DNA of 64,000 nucleotides from Sialis fuliginosa (lineage: Eukaryota > Arthropoda > Insecta > Megaloptera > Sialidae): NCBI GenBank assembly GCA_961205875.1, contig OY540814.1, positions 4,818,993 through 4,882,992 of the forward strand. Reading direction: 5' to 3'. Shown piece after piece: positions 57,104 to 64,000 of the stretch. How positions within the stretch are numbered: position 1 is the stretch's first letter; each line of letters opens with the position of its first letter. Position numbers and translations under genes: made by a program. Under the pieces are notes generated by a model. That model did no database searches. It was not told where the DNA came from and was given only the letters and a program-made list of their open reading frames with translations.

Positions 57104-58311
57104 CCTTAAAATATATGCACAATTTTCTATATTTGCACAAATATACTCGAGCAAAATGGTGTTATTACGTATTTTATGCAGTTTAAAAATAGTACATATT
57201 TATACGGTTATCCGAAACCGTGAGGGGCACCAATAGTGCCGTATAATTTGACCCGTAGCTAGTGGCATAGTATGGGGTCACTGTTGTCATTGATCCCTAG
57301 AACTTACTTTTCTGCCCTTTTTCAATTTCTGAAGACTTTTTTTTTTACTCATGTCATTTTTTAATCCTGATTTCCGATAATGCTATTATGACCGATTTTG
57401 CTGCCCCCACTAGGCCTGGCCCCCTGGCAGAGGCGAGTTTTGCCAATCCCTAGCCATACCACTACCCACAGCACATTACCTCCTTCCCTACCTTTCTTGT
57501 TAATAATTTAGCAAACTGATTAAAATTTACCACCGTACACTTTTAATTACAGAGTCAATTTCTTGTACGGCCATGGGGATTATTAAATAATCCCCATGGC
57601 CGTACAAGAACAAATTTTGTTTCTGCAGTTACACGCACATGAATCATGGCATGTATACATTTTTTTGTAGATACAATATACAATCATATTATATTAACCA
57701 ACTAATACAACCCATCCTGTATTTTGTATTTTTTTTGGCATCTCTATGGATGGCAACACTAGCTAATATACAAACCATTTTGTTTAATAAAAATAGAGAT
57801 CGATTTTATCTATTTTTATAACGAATGTTGTCATGCCCATAGACATAGAGAATGGACAGTGCATTCTGTATTAACACAATGGTGTAACATCTGTTCAAAA
57901 AGTGAGAGAGAGATGCAGACCATTAATGCAGGTGACTGTACGTTACTTTGAAATTTTACATCATTGTGTTCAGAATACTACACTCTTGATTTATAGAAGA
58001 AAAAATAGTCAATTTTGAAAACAGTTGAGGGGTGTCCATTATACCCCCTAAATAAGCTAGGGGAAAATTGTGAGGTCTAGGAAAAATTCTAAGGTCAGAT
58101 TCAGATTCAGCAGCTCAAAATCCATAAAGGGAGCCTATTCACATGTAAAGTTCAGACCACTTTTTTTATTTTGTGAGCCTGTGCAATTGATTTTTATTCT
58201 GTAGGTGCTTTTTTATTATTTAAATAAATAAATAATTATTAATTCATCTAGTAGTTACCTATATCAATTAGTACTTTATCTTAAAAAATATATTTAAATT
58301 AACAACTTTTG
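57104..58311. other. Non-coding; palindrome and MITE-like ends
   Basis: Besides the 51-bp palindrome (57560-57610), a pair of hAT-like words (TAGTGGCATAGTATGGGG near 57259 and, inverted, TAGTGGTATGGCTAGGGA near 57471) suggests a small MITE without a clear duplication. Inverted CATTCTGTATTAACACAATG-type words lie near 57862 and 57980. No gene. Confidence 0.35.
57560..57610. repeat. Perfect 51-bp palindrome
   Basis: TTCTTGTACGGCCATGGGGA and its exact inverse meet around a single central A (arm length 25). No mismatch seen. Confidence 0.9.
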
Positions 58312-59659
58312 TTATAGTACGTCTGGTACGTAAAAAAAACCCTGCACTTTTTGATTGGGGTATGACACTTTCTGTGCCCATAGGTAAGGTTAAAAGAATA
58401 ATTTTCAGATAGGGAGCCACTTTAAAATCCGTGTAGAACACCATTATATCGGCTATTAAAGATGGCCCCCACCGTTTTTATTAAATTGGCTGTATCTCAG
58501 CTCCTAGTCATCTGATTTCAATTTTCTTTTATTTGTTTTAAAGTTCTTATTGAGAAGATTATTTTTTGTCATTATACATTTTTCTCTAAATCTTAAGGGT
58601 TCCCCACAATTTTTGAAAATCTGAAAATTTTACTTTTCTTACGAACTTAATTTATATATAACTTTTTTATTGTGCCCAATATCATTTTTTTACTTCATAT
58701 AAAAAAGAAAGACATTTTATTCTGCTTTCCATTGGTAACAAGATAATATTGTTTTAATTAACAACTTCTTTGGATAAAGCATGTTAAACTAAGAAAAATA
58801 GACTATTTTTGGATCATTCCATGTCAAGTTTACCTTTTATCATATGAAATTTTATGTTGGGATCAATTTTCTCATATGGCATAGTTAAAAAATTGAAAAA
58901 TCTGTCATGGATGTCACTGAACTTTCTTATACAATAAAAAAATGTACGTTTATCTACTAATATAAAACAAATAATTTTGGCTTACTGATGACAGATATAA
59001 AAAAATTAATAGAACATTAACTATAGATAATAACGTTCTCTACATTTTTTGTTATGAACATTTCATTCTGTTATGAACTTGTTCAAATAAAATGGAAAAA
59101 AATTAAAAATATAATTAAAAAGATTTTTTTTTTAATTGGTAAGAGATACAAAAAAATTAATGGAACATAAACTATAGAAAATAACATACTCTACAACTTT
59201 TATTTCAATGATTTATTTCTGCTTTAAACCATTTCAAATATAATTGAAAAAAACGATTATAACCTCAAAAACTTTTTTGGGAGAAATTGAACATAACATA
59301 AATTATAAATAATAATATTCTAAACAAATTTTTCATTAAATATTTTCTTCCAACACGTACCGTTTCAGAAATAATTCGAATAATTATAAAAATTACAGTA
59401 AACATCCGTTTCCGGTTTTTAAAAAAATCAGGTTTTCTTTCTTAAAACAAATGAATTCTAAATATAAAATTTTACCCCTCTATGTACTGTCATTTTTGAG
59501 TTACAACGTTTACAGACAGACAGACAGACATGGTGATAAAAATAGTCAGAATTGATTCAGGGAAGGTATAAATGGACATTTCCATCAAAATCTCGAATCC
59601 GAGAAACCAATACAGGTAAACTTGACATGGAATGATCCAAAAATAATCTATTTTTCTTA

Positions 59660-59990
59660 CAAGGGGAGATTATATCTAGGGAAGTTGGGATTTTAGTCAG
59701 CTTTGGAGAGGTGAATCTAGACCAAAAATAAGGAGACACGTGTTCGAGAACTCATCTGGGCAGCCCTTATTAGTAAAGATATTAAATTTTGAAAATTGGT
59801 ATATTTCCATAAGCTCTTATGTACTGTAAAAAAAAGCTTATGGAAATATACCAATTTTCAAAATTTAATATCTTTACTAATAAGGGCTGCCCAGATGAGT
59901 TCTCGAACACGTGTCTCCTTATTTTTGGTCTAGATTTACCTCTCCAAAGCTGACTAAAATCCCAACTTCCCTAGATATAATCTCCCCTTG
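59660..59990. mobile_element. Harbinger-type MITE, 331 bp, in copy B
   Basis: A TTA duplication (59657-59659 and 59991-59993) flanks ends CAAGGGGAGATTATATCTAG and its inverse; the arms are nearly identical for about 160 bp each. Copy A has the empty site TTCTTAGTTT at about 53638-53647, exactly what removal predicts. 3-bp TWA duplications are typical of PIF/Harbinger. Confidence 0.85.
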
Positions 59991-60098
59991 TTAGTTTAAC
60001 ACGCTATTTCCAAAGAAGCTGTTAATTAAAACAGTATTATCTTGTTATCAATGGAACGTAGACAAAAATGTCTTTCTTTTTTATATGAAGTAAAAAAA

Positions 60099-61394
60099 TT
60101 GGCAAAACTTCAATATCCGACGTACACTCTGATTTGATATTTTTATTTGGTGGCAATACTGTATTTGGATGATGCGCGCGCATATGAGTTGTGTCAGTGA
60201 CAGAATGGTGCTCAAACGGTGGAATATATGCGACCGCCAATACATTGTAATATAATATTAATAAACTCATTATGTTTATCAACATAATATAACTGATTAT
60301 TATCTTTAGTATATTTTTTACTATTTACATATATATTTTCATTCATTCATTATGTGTATCATGTTGTTACTTATTATACATATAGTATATTTTATATATT
60401 TTTTTTTATAAATACGCGATTTTCACCAATGTAATGTGTAATAACTCTGATTTGATTCGTTTTTGGTCCCTAGTGGGACCGTCCTGTGATTCAAACTCAG
60501 GCATGAAACTGGAGAAAATTAATTAATTAATTATTTAATTTTAAGTTTGATACAGGGTTTAGTATTAATAAGTGTTATCGATATCCAGTATCAACTAATA
60601 GTAATTTTGACCAGGGTTCAGTGGGTCCAGGGGGACCGTCGATTTTTATACTAGCTTTTTGTCTTATTTTTTGTCATAGAACAAGAATATACATTTATTT
60701 TTTGTAATTTGAAGCATCCGTATTAAGTAAAATTCTGTATGCTTTCTTTTGCATCGATATTTCTCGCAAACGGTTTATCCTATAATAAATAAGTAAAGTA
60801 TATTTTTGTGTATTTTGTGCCATACAGTGTTATTCAAATGTCTAACTCAGGAAAAAATTAGAGAACAAAAAAATACTAGATAAAAATCGAAGGGCCCACT
60901 GGCCCCATACAACCCTGGTCTAAATTATAATTGTTTAATACTGGAAATAGATATCTCTCATTAATACTAAACTCTGTATCAAATTATATAACTTTAGCAC
61001 AATGGGTTCTCCAGATATTAAATAAAAACTAATTTTGAATAAAATCTTTGGAGGGCTGTAGCCCCCTCATGAAAAATTTTCGGACACATGTTCATATAAT
61101 GTTTTTTGCTTAAAATATTTTTCTCAATCCACGGTTCAAGTTTGTTTCACCTGATATGACTCACCCTGTATATTGATAAACATAATAATATTTATATATT
61201 GATAAACATAATAAGTAAGTTTATTAATATAATACAATATTATATTACAATGTATTGGCGGTCGCATATATTCCACCGTTTGAGCACCATTCGGTCACTG
61301 ACAACTCATATGCGCGCGCATCACTCAAATACAGTATTGCCACCAAATAAAAATATCAAATCAGAGTGTACGTCGGATACTGAAGTTTTGCCAA
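60099..61394. mobile_element. Foldback with TTGGCAAAACTTC ends, in copy B
   Basis: Ends TTGGCAAAACTTCAATATCC and, inverted, TTGGCAAAACTTCAGTATCC. Arms of about 190 bp pair (ACGTACACTCTGATTTGATA, GCGACCGCCAATACATTGTA). The central 0.9 kb has two unrelated-looking segments with GGGACCGTC words. Copy A lacks the insertion at the corresponding place (GTAAAAAAATGATATTGG). No transposase. Confidence 0.75.
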
Positions 61395-61785
61395 AAAATT
61401 ATATTGGGCACAATAAAAAAGTTATATAACAATTAAGTTTGTAAGAAAAGTGAAATCTTCAGATTTCAGAAAATTGTGGGGAACCCTTAAGATTTAGAGA
61501 AAAATGAATAATGATAAAAACTATTTTTTTTAATAAGAACTTTAAAATAAACAAAAGAAAATTGAAATCAGATGATTAGGAGCTGAGATGCAGCCAATTT
61601 AATAAAAACCGTGAGGCCCATCTTTAATAGCCGATATAATGGTGTTCTACACGGATTTTAAAGTGGCTCTCTATCTGAAAATGTTTCTTTTGACCTTATA
61701 TATGACCACCGAAAGTGGCATACCCCAATCAAAAAGTGCAACGTTTTGGCTTTATTTGCCACGAACCAGACGTACTATTAAGAAA

Positions 61786-62907
61786 ATTTAAAATTATAAT
61801 ATATATTTTTTTAATATTTAAAATTTTCTTAACAAAAGTTATTAATTTAAATATAATTTTTTAGATGAAGTACTAATTGATATATCATTCTTTTTAAAAT
61901 TTTTGAATTATCCTCAATTCAACTTTTTCATTTTTTGATATGTCGTGTACGACACTTTAAACTATCCAAATTAGAAAGTTCATTATTTCTACTTTCAAAA
62001 AAAATTTTTTATAAAATTTCATTAATATTTAACGAAACCATATTAATCTTACATAAAAGAAATCGGGTATAAATCTAGAAGGGTGAAATTTAATATTTAA
62101 GATTAATTTTTATCTGGGCCGTAGGTAGGGAGGGGGGGAGATATTTGGAGGTCACACTCTACCTCCTCACTCGAAATTGTATAATAATTAGAGATTGGAA
62201 AAATAGTTGTTATTTTCAATGAAATAGTTACTAGTTGAATTTTTTTCCGGAAAATAGTTTTTTTTACGATTTGATGTGCAAACGAAGCAGTAAAAAGTAT
62301 CGCAAATAGTTTAAAAATAGTTGGAATGGTAGTTGCAAATAGTTGATTTCAAATCGTGTTCAATCAAACCAGTTTTCTGAAAACTGTGGAGATATGTAAT
62401 AAAAATTACAATAAATGCAACTATTTTTCCAAACTCTAATAATAATCAAGTTTTATAGATACGGCGCGGACATTCATAATAGAAAAAGTAGCTAGTAGTG
62501 TTTTTTTAACAACAAAATAAAAACCAACTTTGAATTACGCAGATTTAGCACCAACTTTAAACTCGTCTAAAAGGAAAAAATAATAATAATCTATGTAATG
62601 TACGCACACTATTTTATGAAGTGCCAAAAATAATATGAAAAGTAAAAGAATTAATCGCATATAAAGTAGCATATGAAATGTATACAAAGTCTATTCAGTC
62701 AGCAGAAGTTTTAACAGAAATTGTGTTTCTCAATAAAATATTGCATTAGTAGGTATAGAACTATAGAATGGTAATGGATCTCACAGTAAAAATACACAAT
62801 AGTTGAATTGCTGTTAACATATGTTATGTTTTAGCGCAATTGTTGTAAAGGCATATACCACCACCATACCTCAGACGACACTTCCCCTCCTGTGAGACAT
62901 AGAGCTC
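61786..62907. other. Non-coding AT-rich DNA
   Basis: A small palindrome (about 61788-61838, TAAGAAAATTTAAAATTATA and its inverse) lies just outside foldback copy B. Loose TAGTTG/AAATAGTT repeats occur at 62200-62420. No exon or open frame supported. Confidence 0.35.
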
Positions 62908-62910
62908 TAA

Positions 62911-63242
62911 TGCCCGGTATTATAAAGGACCTAACAAAATTTGTTAGCTAACAATTACATTCAAATGGGGTATTAATACTGTACTAGTATCTATGGATTA
63001 GTTATGGAATTTAGAGCAGTGACACTTCAACTAATTGTAACACAGTTGGCATCTTTGACCGTACAAAATAATTTTCATAACATCACCACTGTTTTAATAC
63101 CGTTTGTATTTACCTTCAACGCGTGCGCGAAACTTGTCAAAGTCATCAACAAACTCCAAAAGAACTGTCATATAAGTTTGATATCTCAGTTGAAAGTGTT
63201 TGTTAGCTAACAAATTTGTTAGGTCCTTTATGATACCGGACA
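62911..63242. mobile_element. Harbinger-type MITE, 332 bp
   Basis: A TAA duplication (62908-62910 and 63243-63245) flanks ends TGCCCGGTATTATAAAGGAC and, inverted, TGTCCGGTATCATAAAGGAC. The terminal pairing continues through CTAACAAA.TTTGTTAGCTAAC. Frames inside (63004-63288) are shadows of the MITE. Confidence 0.8.
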
Positions 63243-63245
63243 TAA

Positions 63246-63773
63246 GTCTATGCTCCTCCCCAAAACATGTTAACATATATAACGCCATCTAGTGTTTTGA
63301 GACATATTCAATGTTAAATACATTATAAAAATAAACCTGTGTCGCCATCTAGAACGATGCTGATTTGAAACACCTCATGGGACTTATTAGTGTGTTTAAT
63401 ATATGATACAATATATCAAGTTTTTTGCACTTAGATCTCAGCCATTGTTAAAGTGGGAATAATAATATTAGCTATAGGACAATGAAATAAAAAATTACAG
63501 TTTACATAATATATTTAACATATTCAGTTATAATTTTTTACTACTAACTTAAATTTTAACTATACATATATTTACTATTCTATACAAGATCAATAAAGTC
63601 ACATTTTTAATTATTTGGCACTGGACTAATTTTGAAAAAAGTAATTAAAGCAATAAAAATATTTTTACTTTTATTTTTAAAACAATGAAATTGTTGAGTT
63701 CAAAAATAAAAATAGGCTATTGTTTATTTATAACTATTTTAAAGATGAAATGAAACACCATTAATAAGGAAAA
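63246..63773 (-). other. Probable 3' flank and 3' UTR of eya
   Basis: Immediately downstream of the eya stop on the minus strand. A minus-strand AATAAA lies at 63723-63728, and further ones are near 63668. No other gene is seen, and the UTR end cannot be fixed from sequence. Confidence 0.35.
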
Positions 63774-63955
63774 TCATAAGAAGTTCATATCTAGAGCATT
63801 ATATAATGCAGCAACATCACTATGAGTCTGTATACGCCAAAATGGAAAATTCGAAGCTTTAGCAGCTGCCTCTTCATCTTGTCCATCACCAATAACCACG
63901 TATGTACACTTTCGACCAAATCGTTGCGCCACTCTTTCGAAACAAACATCTTTAC
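63774..63955 (-). CDS. eya: Eyes absent (EYA) protein tyrosine phosphatase, last coding exon
   Basis: Minus-strand exon of 182 nt after the acceptor ATATTTTAG, starting in the middle of a Gly codon and ending at TGA (63774-63776). The 59 encoded residues are the end of the conserved EYA domain: [15 protein letters not shown], then [35 protein letters not shown] and the terminal DMNFL. EYA is a HAD-family phosphatase and transcriptional coactivator that works with Sine oculis/SIX and Dachshund in eye and organ development. GDG..EE is the conserved acidic HAD motif near the C-terminus that contributes to metal binding, and it is intact. The upstream exons lie beyond the right edge of the window. 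The exon is conserved and clean, so this is a functional host gene. Confidence 0.93.
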
Positions 63956-64000
63956 CTAAAATATAAATTATTTTATTTAACTTTACATACTAAAATTAAT

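Larger units (their letters stand above)
58312..61785. mobile_element. Foldback with TAGTACGTCTGG ends, copy B, with insertions
   Basis: Ends TAGTACGTCTGGTACGTAAA and, inverted, TAGTACGTCTGGTTCGTGGC as in copy A. Two later insertions, 59660-59990 and 60099-61394, can be defined by comparison with copy A. Its centre (59100-59650) is longer than in copy A and holds a GACAGACAGACAGACA tract. Sequence outside both ends is also inverted (58258-58311 and 61837-61890), so the element may sit within an older palindrome. Confidence 0.7.

Noticed and set aside
61199..61429. A 76-codon frame with an HMRAHHSNT motif resembling a C2H2 finger
   Set aside because: It lies in the right arm of a foldback and is mirrored in the left arm (60037-60285); no Cys pair is present.
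1..64000. CRISPR arrays, bacterial operons, tRNA or rRNA genes
   Set aside because: No regularly spaced repeats with unique spacers, no ribosome-binding-site gene clusters and no cloverleaf-type sequence were seen; everything points to nuclear insect DNA.

Overview
This is a window of a eukaryotic nuclear genome, almost certainly an insect. It is strongly AT-rich, has spliceosomal introns, and carries insect-type transposon families (pogo/Tigger, mariner, Merlin, MULE/NOF-like, BEL/Pao, Ty3/gypsy, Ty1/copia, hAT and Harbinger MITEs). A hemipteran (aphid/phylloxerid-like) host is my best guess, but the sequence alone does not decide it. The one host gene I can name is the last coding exon of an eyes absent (eya) homologue on the minus strand at the right edge (63774-63955). 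A few other spliced exons look like host or domesticated genes that I cannot name (1729-7505, 8211-8350, 42978-43373, 37398-37710, all minus).

Layout. 1-1416: 3' end of a pogo/Tigger transposon. 1.7-8.4 kb: exons of an unidentified minus-strand gene, with a 1.76-kb foldback (3530-5290) and a pogo-type MITE (6456-7018) between them. 8.4-9.1 kb: GC-rich tandem repeats, perhaps an old LTR. 9442-10745: a complete but broken mariner. 11.5-14.5 kb: repeats and a foldback. 14.7-17.4 kb: a decayed multi-exon repeat-family gene containing a 0.23-kb palindrome. 18.2-22.7 kb: a BEL/Pao pol fragment (minus) fused head-on to a gypsy pol fragment (plus) that carries a hAT MITE. 22.96-31.1 kb: two MULE-like transposase pseudogenes in opposite orientation around a 1.4-kb palindrome. 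31.1-35.0 kb: MITEs, one piggyBac-like. 35.5-37.7 kb: Harbinger-like and Merlin-like transposase pseudogenes plus a zinc-finger exon. 37.9-42.9 kb: a Russian-doll stack of four transposons. 43.4-52.0 kb: a gypsy element (minus) split by an intact Ty1/copia element (plus, 46668-51057) with apparently identical LTRs. 53-62 kb: two copies of a TAGTACGTCTGG foldback family, one with further insertions. 55241-57098: a Transib/RAG1-like transposon. 62.9-64 kb: a Harbinger-type MITE and the eya exon.

Most interesting: the 1858-bp element at 55241-57098. Both ends start with CACAGTG, the exact heptamer of V(D)J recombination signals. After a 23-bp spacer comes an ACAAAA-type nonamer. The element is flanked by a 5-bp GC-rich duplication (TGCCG), and it encodes a spliced, internally deleted protein whose C-terminus resembles the catalytic-glutamate region of RAG1/Transib transposases. 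Also notable are the potentially young copia insertion inside a gypsy protease, precise target-site duplications that let several nested insertions be dated relative to each other, and the unusual density of long foldback elements. Apart from copia, essentially all transposase genes here are pseudogenes.
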